64,000 bases of DNA from CBDBKE01 sp965218055 (GCA_965218055.1 CBDCKA010000002.1:62001-126000), one strand, 5' to 3'. Counted from the first letter of the stretch, positions 49,433-58,638 are shown. Notes: generated by a model not told the origin, from the sequence alone. Translations and numbers: made by a program.

Positions 49433-49837
49433 TTACCCTGTGGAAGCTATCAATACTCCTACAAAGTGAACTAGCCTCTTTGGTTCGAAGGGTTTGGTGA
49501 CGTAGAGCACGCCCCCTAGTTTCTGGGCTTGTCTATAGGAGTCGAAATCCTTTTGCCCTGTGAGAAAACCAATTGGAATCTTGGCGGTTGTTTCATCGGC
49601 TTTCAGCCTCTCACAAACTTCCAGCCCATTCATCTTCGGCATCATGATGTCTAGCAGTATGGCATGTGGTCGCTCTGTCAACGCTTTCTGGAACGCCTCT
49701 TCGCCGTCCACGGCGGGAATGACCTCGAGTCCTTCCGCACCCAAAGCTATCTCCACAATGCGGCGAATCGCAGGATCGTCGTCCGCCACAAGGATTTTCT
49801 TTTTCTTCTTAGAACCGGCCACGGCTCCTCCCGCCAT
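49433..49837 (-). CDS. Single-domain response regulator (CheY-like)
   Basis: 134 residues, all receiver domain after a basic KKKKK start. The acidic pair is D20/D21 (VADDDPAIRR), the phosphorylation site D63 (LLDIMMPKMNG), the switch Thr93 (FLTG) and Lys115 (VTKPFEPK). There is no output domain, so it works by protein-protein contact or as a phosphate relay. It is transcribed away from the porin gene at 50145 across a 307-bp gap that holds the Pho-box-like site. A functional link is conceivable but not shown. Confidence 0.92.
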   Translation of the reverse strand: MAGGAVAGSKKKKKILVADDDPAIRRIVEIALGAEGLEVIPAVDGEEAFQKALTERPHAILLDIMMPKMNGLEVCERLKADETTAKIPIGFLTGQKDFDSYRQAQKLGGVLYVTKPFEPKRLVHFVGVLIASTG

Positions 49838-50027
49838 TTAGTGCAGCGCCATCATAACAGCATCTAGTTGAACGCAGCCGCAGCGAATGGCCAATGGACC
49901 CACAGTTACATTTTGCTCGGTACCTTTGGACCAGCGGGGGGCACCCAGCAGGTGAGAATCACGGCAGGCTGGCATTACGCCCAAAGAAATGCCTGAGCAC
50001 TCGGTTTTTTACCTAGAATTCAATTGG

Positions 50028-50061
50028 TTGTGACACGACTGTAACAAAGGTGGCCCATACT
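50028..50061 (+). promoter_or_regulatory. Pho-box-like site and -10 upstream of the porin gene
   Basis: TTGTGAC at 50028 and CTGTAAC at 50039 are two direct repeats exactly 11 bp apart (TTGTGACACGACTGTAAC), close to the PhoB box CTGTCATA-AA-CTGTCAC. CATACT at 50056-50061 stands 10 bp after the second repeat, where a -10 box is expected when PhoB replaces the -35. It lies about 100 bp before the start of an OprO/OprP-type porin, which makes phosphate-starvation control likely. Confidence 0.6.
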
Positions 50062-50144
50062 GAACCTGGAAACGCCCAATGAAACGACGCAAGGAATCCG
50101 GCTTGGGCGCACCAAGCCAGGAGCCCCAAACGGGAGGATGATCA

Positions 50145-51662
50145 ATGAAATCTGCTTTCATGGGACGGTTACTGTTTCTTTTGCTGGGGATAGTCCTATT
50201 CGCTTCAGCAGGAAGCGCTGAAGACGAGCCCCAGAAGCATTTTTCCCGTTCGCAGATCGGCCTGCAAGGACGTGTACTGGAGCTAGAGCGCCTCGTTGGG
50301 CAGCAAGCACAACTGCTGGAACGACTGCAGGCTCAACTGGCCGAGTTGCAGGCCGAGAGCCGCTCCGCGGCTTCCTCCTCCTCTGCCTCGGAAAGCGCTC
50401 CGGCGGCCTTCAACGGCCAGCAGCTAGAACAGCCTTCCCGCAAAACCAATACCGTGGCTGCCTCCGTGGTTCAAACGCAGGCCAGTCGAGCAAAGGCTGC
50501 GGAGCCTCAACAGGGACGGGAACCAGCAGCCCCCTTGCTGGCCGGCTGGACAGGCAGCCACCCCTACATCCGAAGCGCCGATGGCGATTTCACCATGCAG
50601 TTTGGGGGCCGCGTGCAGTTCGACTGGCGCAGCTACACCGGCACCGCCACACCGCCCTCTTCTTTCGTCCTTCGCCGGGCGCGGTTGGAGGCACAGGGGC
50701 AATTGTTCAAACACTACGAGTACAAGGTCCAGGCCGACTTCGCCGACATCGGCGCCTCGCTGCGGGATGGTTACCTCAACATCAACTACAAAAAAGGATT
50801 CCAGGTGCGGTTCGGACAGTTCAAGGCGCCCTTCAGCCAGGAGGAATTGCAGTCGTCCAAGTACATTGACTTCGTGGAACGCTCCAGCGTCAACAATCTG
50901 GCGCCAGGCCGCAGCCCGGGTCTCATGTTCCACGGAGACCTAGCGGGAGGAACCTTCCAGTATTACGCTGGAGCCTTCAACGGACTGGGAGAACTGAGGA
51001 ACAATACTTCCAGTACGCCCGAAGGTTACCTCCGCCTTCGCTTCACACCGTTTCGTAGCCGAGGGCCGGCTATTTTGAAGAACTTTAGTTTCGGCGGAGC
51101 CTTTGCAGAAGGCCGCCACAAGGGCGGCGACAGCTTCCTCGGGCGTGCCTCCAGCCGGAGCGTGGTGTTTTTCCCACTCTTCCAACCGGTCCGCGTCAAC
51201 GGGAAGATTGTGCGATCGAACGCCGAATTCTGGTGGCGTTTCAAGAACTTCTCGTTGCGGGGCGAGTACGACCAGACCCACCAGCATCGGCAGAATCGGG
51301 GACCGGGCGGCACCAACCTGCCGGGCGTCATCGGCAAAGGGTACTTGGTGCAGGCCACCTATCTGCTGACCGGCGAGAAGAAAACGGCACGCGGGATCAC
51401 TCCCAAGTCCTCTTTCCTGGGTTCCCCGGGAGGTTCAGGCGCCTGGGAGTTGGCATTCCGCTATGAGAACCTGCAAATGGATGACGCCATCAACGGGAAC
51501 CGTGCCGACGCCTTTACATTTGGCGTGAACTGGTGGCTGACTAAGTTCGTGCGCTACCAGTCAAATTTCATCCTGGAGCGGTTCAAGGATCCGTTCCGAA
51601 CGCCCTCACCGGGCGACCGGGACTCGTTTTCCTACCTGAGCCGGGTTCAGGTGATCTTCTAG
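50145..51662 (+). CDS. OprO/OprP-type porin (phosphate-selective porin family)
   Basis: 505 residues. The signal peptide is MKSAFMGRLLFLLLGIVLFASAGSA. A coiled coil at about residues 38-70 (LQGRVLELERLVGQQAQLLERLQAQLAELQAE) probably makes the trimer stalk or peptidoglycan contact. The barrel starts at IRSADGDFTMQFGGRVQFDWRS and has FVLRRARLEAQGQLFKHYEYKVQADF, RFGQFKAPFSQEEL and a C-terminal FSYLSRVQVIF, as in porin_O_P. It sits in the outer membrane and should pass phosphate or other anions. GGAGGATGATCA precedes the ATG. A Pho-box-like promoter lies upstream. Confidence 0.88.
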   Translation: MKSAFMGRLLFLLLGIVLFASAGSAEDEPQKHFSRSQIGLQGRVLELERLVGQQAQLLERLQAQLAELQAESRSAASSSSASESAPAAFNGQQLEQPSRKTNTVAASVVQTQASRAKAAEPQQGREPAAPLLAGWTGSHPYIRSADGDFTMQFGGRVQFDWRSYTGTATPPSSFVLRRARLEAQGQLFKHYEYKVQADFADIGASLRDGYLNINYKKGFQVRFGQFKAPFSQEELQSSKYIDFVERSSVNNLAPGRSPGLMFHGDLAGGTFQYYAGAFNGLGELRNNTSSTPEGYLRLRFTPFRSRGPAILKNFSFGGAFAEGRHKGGDSFLGRASSRSVVFFPLFQPVRVNGKIVRSNAEFWWRFKNFSLRGEYDQTHQHRQNRGPGGTNLPGVIGKGYLVQATYLLTGEKKTARGITPKSSFLGSPGGSGAWELAFRYENLQMDDAINGNRADAFTFGVNWWLTKFVRYQSNFILERFKDPFRTPSPGDRDSFSYLSRVQVIF

Positions 51663-51747
51663 AAGCGATCGAGGCTGACAGTGCTTGACTTTTCCCGTCC
51701 CAGGGAAATATCTTTGTCCTGAATTCCCCCCCCGCCGGATTGCTGTC

Positions 51748-54700
51748 ATGCGCAAGACAAATACACCTGTACTGCTGCTGCTGGCTCTTTTGCTCGGGTC
51801 CTTCCTTCCCTGTTTTGCACAAACTCCGATCAGCGTGGGAGAAACGAAAACCGGGACCCTCGAAGCTTCTGACAGCCGCCGGGAGGATTGCAATGGGTGC
51901 ATCGCTGACCGCTACGAGTTCACCATCACCAGCTCGCAGGCGCTGGTGATCAGCCTGACCTCGACCGACTTTGACGCCTTCCTGCGGGTACGAGACAACA
52001 GCGGGACGGTGCTGGCCACCGACGACGACAGCGGCGGGGGATTCAACTCACTCATCTCGCGCAACTTCGTTGCGGGGACATACGAGATTCAGGCCAGCAC
52101 GTTTGGTGAAGGTGAAACCGGAGACTATGCGCTCTCGTTGCAAGCGCCGCCTGTGACGGCGATCAGCGTGGGGCAGACGGTGAACGGGACGCTGACCGTC
52201 TCCGACGCGCGCTCCATTGGGTGCAGCGGCTGCTTCGCCGACCTGTACGAGTTCAGTCTTAGCAAATCGCAGGCTTTGGTGATCACTCTGGACTCCATCG
52301 ACTTTGACGCCTTCCTGCGGGTACTGGACAGCAGTGGCTCGGAGGTAACCATCGACGATGACGACGGCGCGGGGATGAACTCACGTATCTCACGTACGTT
52401 TGAGGCGGGGACCTACCGGATCGAGGCCACCACGTTTTCCTCCGACGAAAAAGGAGACTACACGCTTTCGCTCAGCGGTGTACCGCCGCCGACTAAAACG
52501 CCAATCAGCGTGGGCGAGACGGTGAGCGGGACGCTGACCGTTTCCGATGGCGGCTCAGTGGGCTGCCTCGGTTGCTTGACCGACCTTTACGAGTTCACCC
52601 TCAACACCTCTCAGGACTTGCTGGTTCGCCTGGACTCGACCGACTTCGACGCTTTCCTGCGGGTGCTGGACAGCACCGGCGAAACGGTGGTCGCAAACGA
52701 TGACGGCGGCGCGGAAACCAACTCACGCCTCTTGTTTACCTTCGTTGTAGGAACCTACCGGATCGAGGCCACCACGTTCTCCGCGGAGGAGGAGGGAGCC
52801 TACACGCTTTCACTCGAGGAAGCGCCGGTACCCACGGTGACGCCAATCAGCGTGGGCGAGACGGCGAGCGGGACCCTGGACTTCTTGGACGGCCGTTCGC
52901 TGGGCTGTACTGGCTGTTTCGCCGACCAGCACGAGTTCAGCCTCAGCAGCTCGCAGGCCCTGGTGATCCGCCTGGACTCGACCGACTTCGATGCCTTCCT
53001 GCGAGTGCTGGACAGCAACGGCACGGAGGTGGCTATCGACGACGACGGAGGCGAGGGTACGAACTCGCGCCTCTCACGGACCTTCGCGAAAGGGACCTAC
53101 CGAATCGAGGCCACAACGTTTTCCGCGGATGAGGAGGGAGATTACACTGTTTCGCTGGCGGAAGTGCCGCCGCCCACGGTGACGCCAATCAGCGTGGGGC
53201 AGACGGTGAGCGGGACCCTGACCCTTTCGGACGGCCCCTCGTTGGGCTGCCTTGGCTGCCTGACTGACCTGTACGAGTTCAGTCTTGGCGGTTCGCAGGA
53301 ACTGAGCATCATCATGGACTCGAGCGGGTTTGACACTTTCCTGCGGGTGCTGGACAGCAGCGGGTTGGCAGTGGCCATCGATGATGATGGTGGCGGCGAT
53401 ACCAATTCGCGGATCGTCCGCACCTTCGCACTAGGCACCTATCGCATTGAGGCCACCAGCTATTCACCAAACGAGACCGGGGCTTACACGTTGTCTCTGC
53501 TACCAGGCATGGCGCCGCCGGCACCTTCCATCACCTTGCTTTCCCCGGCCAGCACCAGCGCCGGGGGCTCGGGCTTCGAGCTGACCATTGGAGGCACGAA
53601 TCTTGCAGCCAACTCGGTGGTGCGCTGGAACGGGAGCGACCGGCCGACCACGTTTGCCGGCGGCACGGAATTGCGGGCTACGATTTCCGCCGCAGACATT
53701 GCGCAGCCGACGACGGCCCTGGTGACGGTGCTCACCCCCATGGGCGGCACCTCGAATGCTCTGGAGCTCAGCGTGATCGCTGCGCCGGCGCAGCTGGAGG
53801 TGGCCCTCGAGCTGTTAAGTTTCGAGGCTGCCGAGGGCGCGCCCAGCACTCCCGCCAAGACTCTTTCCATCACGAACCTGGGCAGCGGCACCCTGGAGTG
53901 GAGTACCACGGTCCAAACCAGTGGCGGCCAGTGGTTGAGCGTATCCCCTGCCTCGGGCACCGCCCCTTCGTCGGTCGCGGTGGTGGCGGATCCCAGCAGT
54001 CTGCCGGCGGGCGTTTATAGCGGACTGGTGACGGTGGAAGGGGCCGGCGCCAGTAAGCCAGTCGCTGTCACGTTTCTCGTGACCCGTGCCGTCCCGATAT
54101 TGCGGCCTACCCAAACCGGGTTCCTGTTCGAGGGCACCGAAGGCGCCTTGAGCGTTCCGGCGCAGACCATCCAGATGCTGAACACCGGTCAGGGGACGAT
54201 GAACTGGACGGTGCGGGCGGAGGCTTCCGACGGCGGGAACTGGCTTTCGGTCTCCCCCACCAGCGGCACCAGCCAGGGAGGCGTCAGCGTCGGCGCTCCC
54301 ACGACGACGATCCAGGTGGACCCGTCCGGGTTGAAGGCAGGTACGCACGTGGGCCTGCTGACGTTTGAAGCTCCGGGCGCGCCCAACTCGCCGCTGTCGG
54401 GCATCGTGTTGGTGAACATGTTCCCGCCCAGCAGCGAAGCTCTGGGAGTCGTGCAGCCTTCAGGGCTGATCTTCCTGGGAGTGGCCGGCAGTGCATCCCC
54501 GTCGGCGCAGCAGATCAGTCTCACCAGTACCGGAGGCAAGCAGCTTCTGTATGAGGCCACGGCAGGTACGGCGGATGGCGGCAATTGGTTGAAGGTGACG
54601 CCCGGTAGCGGTTCGCTCTCCCGAGCCAGCGACGTCGTCCTGTTGAGCGTGCAACCGGATGCGGCGGGCCTTCCGGCCGGCATCCATAGTGGGACGGTCT

Positions 54701-55884
54701 CTGTGGCCCTGAGCACCGGCCGCCGGCTGGACGCTTCGGTGGCGCTGGTGCTGGCGGCCACTGGCACGGCCCTAAGTTCTTCCCAGGCGGGCACGACACC
54801 AACCAGCGCCGACGCGGGCTGGAATGGGGCGGCTCAGGAATGCCAGCCGACCGGGGTAGCCATTGTCGAAACGTTGCTCTCGGGCAACTTTGCGCTGTCA
54901 GTGGGCGTTCCGAGGGCCATGCTGGCGCAGGTGGTGGACAATTGTGGCCAGCCAGTGACCAACGCCACTGTAGTCACTTCGTTCAGCACTGGCGATGCGA
55001 CTTTGGTATTAAAAAACCTAGGAGACGGGCGTTACTTAGACACCTGGGTGCCATCCAGAGAAGCGAACTCTGTGATCGTGACGATGCGGGCGAGGGTGCC
55101 GGAGCTGCCCGAGGCGCGGATCCAGTTCACGGGCAAGGTTCAGCAGGCCGGCGGGCCGCTGGTATTCCCCAACGGCGCGGTCAACGGGGCCAGCTTCGCG
55201 CGGGGCATGCCACTGGCGCCGGGCAGCATCTTCTCCGTATTTGGGCGGAATCTACCGCGGTCGGCGATGGTCGCAACCGTAGTGCCGTTGCCTGTGGACC
55301 TGAACAATGTGCGGGTCACCCTGGGCGGCAAGGAGGTGCCTTTGTTCTTCGTTGGCGCCGGTGGCTCCAGCTTTGAACAAGTCAACGCGCAGGTGCCGTT
55401 CGACCTGGCGCCGGGTACCACGCCCTCGCTGCTAGTGACAGTGAGCGGCCGCCCAGCACCTCCCGAGCAGGTGACTCTGGCTGCGGTTCAGCCCGGCATC
55501 TTCGACATCGGCGGCGGGAAGGGAGCGGTTTTGATCGCCAACACGGATATCCTGGTGGCGCCGGTGGGCAGCATCCCCGGTCGCCAGACGCGACCGGCCG
55601 CCGGCGGCGAGTTTCTTTCGATCTTCTGCACCGGTCTGGGCGCCACCAATCCGACGGTGCTCGCCGGTCAGCCAGGCGGAGGGCAGCCGGTGACGACTCC
55701 GGTGACCGCGACCCTCGGCGGCCTGAGCGCGCCGGTCACTTTTGCTGGGCTGGCGCCCGGCTTTGTGGGACTCTACCAGGTGAACGTGAAGGTGCCGGAG
55801 GGGGTCGCCGCAGGCGACGCCGTGTCGCTGGTCATCACGCAGGCCGAGGTCAGCAGCAACACGGTCACGATTGCTATCGAGTAG
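51748..55884 (+). CDS. Giant secreted PPC-repeat/IPT/BACON-like protein with Solibacter-type C-terminal domain
   Basis: 1378 residues from the ATG at 51748 (MRKTNTPVLLLLALLLGSFL...FAQ signal); an upstream TTG at 51685 would block the signal peptide. Five tandem pre-peptidase C-terminal-like beta domains of about 112 residues cover residues 25-585. Each has ISVG(E/Q)T..GTL, a CxGC pair, YEF, SQ.L.I.LDS.DFDAFLRVLDS and GTYRIEATT. An IPT/TIG domain (PSITLLSPASTSAGG...) and three BACON-like repeats ending WLSVSP(A/T)SGT follow. The last 240 residues (NGAVNGASFARGMPLAPGSI...FGRNL) match the Acidobacterial TIGR03437-type C-terminal domain. Exported, presumably a surface adhesin or glycan-binding scaffold. 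Function unknown. Confidence 0.85.
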   Translation: MRKTNTPVLLLLALLLGSFLPCFAQTPISVGETKTGTLEASDSRREDCNGCIADRYEFTITSSQALVISLTSTDFDAFLRVRDNSGTVLATDDDSGGGFNSLISRNFVAGTYEIQASTFGEGETGDYALSLQAPPVTAISVGQTVNGTLTVSDARSIGCSGCFADLYEFSLSKSQALVITLDSIDFDAFLRVLDSSGSEVTIDDDDGAGMNSRISRTFEAGTYRIEATTFSSDEKGDYTLSLSGVPPPTKTPISVGETVSGTLTVSDGGSVGCLGCLTDLYEFTLNTSQDLLVRLDSTDFDAFLRVLDSTGETVVANDDGGAETNSRLLFTFVVGTYRIEATTFSAEEEGAYTLSLEEAPVPTVTPISVGETASGTLDFLDGRSLGCTGCFADQHEFSLSSSQALVIRLDSTDFDAFLRVLDSNGTEVAIDDDGGEGTNSRLSRTFAKGTYRIEATTFSADEEGDYTVSLAEVPPPTVTPISVGQTVSGTLTLSDGPSLGCLGCLTDLYEFSLGGSQELSIIMDSSGFDTFLRVLDSSGLAVAIDDDGGGDTNSRIVRTFALGTYRIEATSYSPNETGAYTLSLLPGMAPPAPSITLLSPASTSAGGSGFELTIGGTNLAANSVVRWNGSDRPTTFAGGTELRATISAADIAQPTTALVTVLTPMGGTSNALELSVIAAPAQLEVALELLSFEAAEGAPSTPAKTLSITNLGSGTLEWSTTVQTSGGQWLSVSPASGTAPSSVAVVADPSSLPAGVYSGLVTVEGAGASKPVAVTFLVTRAVPILRPTQTGFLFEGTEGALSVPAQTIQMLNTGQGTMNWTVRAEASDGGNWLSVSPTSGTSQGGVSVGAPTTTIQVDPSGLKAGTHVGLLTFEAPGAPNSPLSGIVLVNMFPPSSEALGVVQPSGLIFLGVAGSASPSAQQISLTSTGGKQLLYEATAGTADGGNWLKVTPGSGSLSRASDVVLLSVQPDAAGLPAGIHSGTVSVALSTGRRLDASVALVLAATGTALSSSQAGTTPTSADAGWNGAAQECQPTGVAIVETLLSGNFALSVGVPRAMLAQVVDNCGQPVTNATVVTSFSTGDATLVLKNLGDGRYLDTWVPSREANSVIVTMRARVPELPEARIQFTGKVQQAGGPLVFPNGAVNGASFARGMPLAPGSIFSVFGRNLPRSAMVATVVPLPVDLNNVRVTLGGKEVPLFFVGAGGSSFEQVNAQVPFDLAPGTTPSLLVTVSGRPAPPEQVTLAAVQPGIFDIGGGKGAVLIANTDILVAPVGSIPGRQTRPAAGGEFLSIFCTGLGATNPTVLAGQPGGGQPVTTPVTATLGGLSAPVTFAGLAPGFVGLYQVNVKVPEGVAAGDAVSLVITQAEVSSNTVTIAIE

Positions 55885-55954
55885 CATGGCCACGGACCCG
55901 GTCGGCGCGGGGGGTGCCCTCAACTAAGGAGTCAGCAGAAGCAGGGGAGGCAGG

Positions 55955-56656
55955 ATGAAGAAACGTTGCAACATCGCGGGTCTGGGGGCGTGTTTGGCGG
56001 CGGTCTTGGCATTGTCAATCCCCTTGCTTTGCTGGGGTCAGCGGCAGACGCAGGGGAACCAGGTGAAAGGATCCGGTACGCCGGTGAAAGAAACCCAGGT
56101 CGTGAACCCAATGTCGAGGACGCAAGGTGAGCCCGGGCAGCGAATGGAGGACCAATCTGTCGTGTATCGCTTCCACTTGGCGTCGGCCGAATCCAGATCC
56201 GATTTGGTGGTGACCAACACCTCTGCAGTGGAGGAGGTATTCAGGTTGGTCGCGCAGGGAGCCGAGGGGGGGCTCGCACACGAAAGGACCGTCACCATCG
56301 GCCCTGGGGAAACCCTGCGAATCCCTTCGGCCGAGGCCCACTGGTCGGCGTCGGGCGGGGTCTCCATTAAGACGTCGCGCCGGCTGCGGTTTAGCCTTGT
56401 TTCCTCCGGCAGTTCCAAACCGACGGCCATCAAGTTGCACCCCAGCGCCGCGACCTACGACGTTTTCAGTCTGGAGAGGGATTGGGAAGTGGGTCTCAGG
56501 GGTGCCAAGGGCCGAGTGGAACTGCTTTCCTCGGGCAAGAAGTTCTCGACCTCCATTACCAGGGCTGAATCTCTACAACGGGCCGTCCTGGAACTGTGGA
56601 ACACGAAGGGCTCTGACGGGGAGCGCGGCCTATTCGTGGCCTATACCGCCAAGTAA
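55955..56656 (+). CDS. Secreted protein of unknown function, downstream of the giant protein
   Basis: 233 residues. Signal peptide to about residue 29 (MKKRCNIAGLGACLAAVLAL...CWG). The mature part is beta-rich and resembles a two-sandwich fold: YRFHLASAESRSDLVVTNTS, IGPGETLRIPSAEAHWSASG, TAIKLHPSAATYDVFSLERD. No catalytic motif and no known family. It starts 70 bp after the stop of the giant secreted protein on the same strand, so the two are probably co-expressed and may interact outside the cell. Confidence 0.65.
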   Translation: MKKRCNIAGLGACLAAVLALSIPLLCWGQRQTQGNQVKGSGTPVKETQVVNPMSRTQGEPGQRMEDQSVVYRFHLASAESRSDLVVTNTSAVEEVFRLVAQGAEGGLAHERTVTIGPGETLRIPSAEAHWSASGGVSIKTSRRLRFSLVSSGSSKPTAIKLHPSAATYDVFSLERDWEVGLRGAKGRVELLSSGKKFSTSITRAESLQRAVLELWNTKGSDGERGLFVAYTAK

Positions 56657-57148
56657 CTCTTCGCTCTTCCGCGCCTTATCCCACGAAGCGGCTGCATTCT
56701 GACCTGTGCCGAAACCACATGTTTTCCACACAGCCTCAAAGTTTAAGGGACACACCCCTGTGATGTGAGGAAGGGCCTTCGTTGGGACCACGCGCTTGAC
56801 GCCCGACGTCCGAATCAACAGATACCGTGCGCCATCCAAGCTGGATCATAGGAAAACGCTAGCCCGTTAGTCGGGACCTATCCGGCATTGGTGGTGACGA
56901 GGCGCCGTGCCTTGCTAGAATCGGCTTGGCACGCTCCTGATACTCTCGCCAACGGAGGCATGCGGTTGCCACTGCAGCGCGGCGGTGGCGGTTTTGGGGC
57001 TTTTGAACCCGGTTTCAAGGCCCCAGGCTATTATGTACACTCTCACTACTGTTGGTACAAAAAATCGGTCAGGTTGGTGAACCCCTCAATCTAGAAACTA
57101 GAACCAAGTTCTTTCCAGCCTTTGCTGGACATACAAGGAGGCAACAGC
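56657..57148. other. 490-bp intergenic region with two repeat copies
   Basis: It contains copy B of a 42-bp dispersed repeat (56855-56896) and, at 57052-57074, TTGGTACAAAAA..CGGTCAGGT, which also occurs at 31110-31134. A reverse frame at 56630-56839 shows no family motif and is not called. AAGGAGGCAACAGC at the right edge is the hcp ribosome site. Confidence 0.5.
56855..56896. repeat. Dispersed 42-bp repeat, copy B
   Basis: It matches 19311-19352 with four or five substitutions, including the shared AACGCTAGCCCGTTAGT start and GGGACCTATCC. Intergenic. Confidence 0.6.
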
Positions 57149-57628
57149 ATGACTCATACAGTACACTTGTGGCTTACAATCAACGGCAACGATATTGAGG
57201 GAGAAAGTAGAGTTCCAGGTCGTGCGGGCACGATTGAGTGTTCATCCTTTAACTGCGAGGTCACGAGGCCTTGGGATGATGCTACCGGGCAGCTCACTGG
57301 TGCAAGGAAATATACGCCGGTAAGGATCCTCAAGCGCGTAGACAAAACCACGCCTCTTCTCCTCAAAGCGTTGTGTCTCAACGAACCCGTTAACTCAGCA
57401 ACTTTCATGTTTTACCGAGTCGGTCGTTCGGGCTTCGAGGAGCAGTTCGCCTTTATGGTGGTCCTAGAAGACGCCTACATCTCCTCTGTGAGACAAGCCA
57501 CTATTATTGCCGGCCAGGAATTTCCACCAATGATGGAAGAAGTTGAATTTGTCTTCCAGCGTATCACTTGGACGTACGAGGGGGGTGTGACATTCCAGGA
57601 CAGCGTCGAAAGAGGCAGCCAGGGGTGA
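57149..57628 (+). CDS. hcp: Hcp family type VI secretion tube protein (orphan)
   Basis: 159 residues from the ATG at 57149, preceded by AAGGAGGCAACAGC. MTHTVHLWLTINGNDIEGES is the Hcp opening; the middle has ECSSFNCEVTRPWDDATG and ARKYTPVRILKRVDKTTPLLLKAL, and the end EEVEFVFQRITWTYEGG. It is the length and pattern of Hcp1-family proteins, which form hexameric rings and stack into the inner tube of type VI secretion systems or related contractile devices. No other T6SS gene is in the window, so this is an orphan copy, either a secreted effector-carrier or a relic. Confidence 0.85.
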   Translation: MTHTVHLWLTINGNDIEGESRVPGRAGTIECSSFNCEVTRPWDDATGQLTGARKYTPVRILKRVDKTTPLLLKALCLNEPVNSATFMFYRVGRSGFEEQFAFMVVLEDAYISSVRQATIIAGQEFPPMMEEVEFVFQRITWTYEGGVTFQDSVERGSQG

Positions 57629-57904
57629 TCTTGGGGGCGTCTAAGTGTGACTCCCGACTTCCCTTCCACTCTCGCCTACAATCCCGATTGTCAGTCCAGC
57701 AGTTACCATGCAGTCCATCCACGTCAGTGGGCAGTCTCTGAGTACAAGATGTTTGCCTCAGGTGCAGTGAATAGGTCCCCACTAGTCGGTTGGCGTTTAC
57801 CTAACCACTTCGCCTGGCAAAATTCTAGGCTGACCCAGTTATAATGCCCCCTCCTAGCAGAGGTCTGAAATCGTCTCCTCGAGCGTGACATCTTATCCGT
57901 TGGC

Positions 57905-57976
57905 ATGCCGAATATTCAGCCATCTCACCCTCGAGAAACCGCCCGCGAGGTGCAAATCCGATCGGAGATGAGGTGA
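57905..57976 (+). pseudogene. Short duplicate of the 5' end of the Ldh-family gene
   Basis: An ATG followed by 22 codons (MPNIQPSHPRETAREVQIRS...) ends in TGA overlapping the cyclase GTG start. The first 45 bases match 58639-58683, the start of the Ldh-family gene, at 38 of 45 positions, and the peptide matches MPNIQQSDLRKTARD. It looks like a gene stump from duplication or recombination, though it could act as a translated leader for the cyclase. The 275 bases before it (57629-57904) hold nothing recognisable. Confidence 0.55.
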
Positions 57977-58629
57977 CGGTGCAGCGAATCGTGGACTTGA
58001 GCCATCAGCTCGATGAGGCCACCCCCGTGTATCCAGGCGATCCACCGTTGGAGGTTTCCGTCCTGGAAACGACCCGAGACATGCGCCGGGACCGACGCGC
58101 ACTAAACAGCAGCCGGGTGTCGCTCGGAATGCATTGCGGCACGCACATGGACGCTCCCTTTCACTTTTTCGACGAAGGCCGCCCGATTGACCAGGTACCG
58201 CTGGAGCGACTGGTTGGTCCCGCATTGCTTATTGACCTGCGGAGCGCGTCGGCCGGTGGCAGCATCGAGACCGCACACCTGCAGGCCCACCGCGCGAGAC
58301 TGGAACAAGTGCGCCGGGCAGTCTTGTTTACCGGCTGGTCCCGGCAGTGGGGGCGACCGGAATATTTCTCCGACCACCCGGTCATGTCCGAGGAGGCGGC
58401 GGAATTATTGGTGGCCTGCGGCGTACAGTTGGTGGGCGTGGACACGCCTTCGGTGGACCGGCCGCCGTTTCCGGCGCACAGTGCCTTGCTCGGCAAGGAC
58501 GTGTTCATCGTGGAGAACTTGACAAACTTGGAGGCGCTGGCTGCCAACACATTTCACCTGGCGGTGATTCCGCTCAAGCTGACGGGCCGGGAGGCCTCGC
58601 CGGCTCGCGCCATTGCCTGGGAACTCTAA
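57973..58629 (+). CDS. Cyclase family protein (kynurenine formamidase-like metal hydrolase)
   Basis: 218 residues from a GTG with GGAGATGAG before it. RIVDLSHQLDEATPVYPGDPP is the canonical opening. The full metal motif HCGTHMDAPFH spans residues 54-64, and GVDTPSVDRP is the second conserved block. The family hydrolyses N-formylkynurenine, isatin or related amides with Zn or Mn; the exact substrate is unknown. The Ldh-family dehydrogenase begins 9 bp after its stop, so they form an operon that probably processes a hydroxy- or ureido-acid. Confidence 0.9.
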   Translation: MTVQRIVDLSHQLDEATPVYPGDPPLEVSVLETTRDMRRDRRALNSSRVSLGMHCGTHMDAPFHFFDEGRPIDQVPLERLVGPALLIDLRSASAGGSIETAHLQAHRARLEQVRRAVLFTGWSRQWGRPEYFSDHPVMSEEAAELLVACGVQLVGVDTPSVDRPPFPAHSALLGKDVFIVENLTNLEALAANTFHLAVIPLKLTGREASPARAIAWEL

Positions 58630-58638
58630 GGAGTTGTG

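Noticed and set aside
56630..56839. 69-codon reverse ORF after the secreted 233-aa gene
   Set aside because: No family resemblance and it overlaps the end of the upstream gene.
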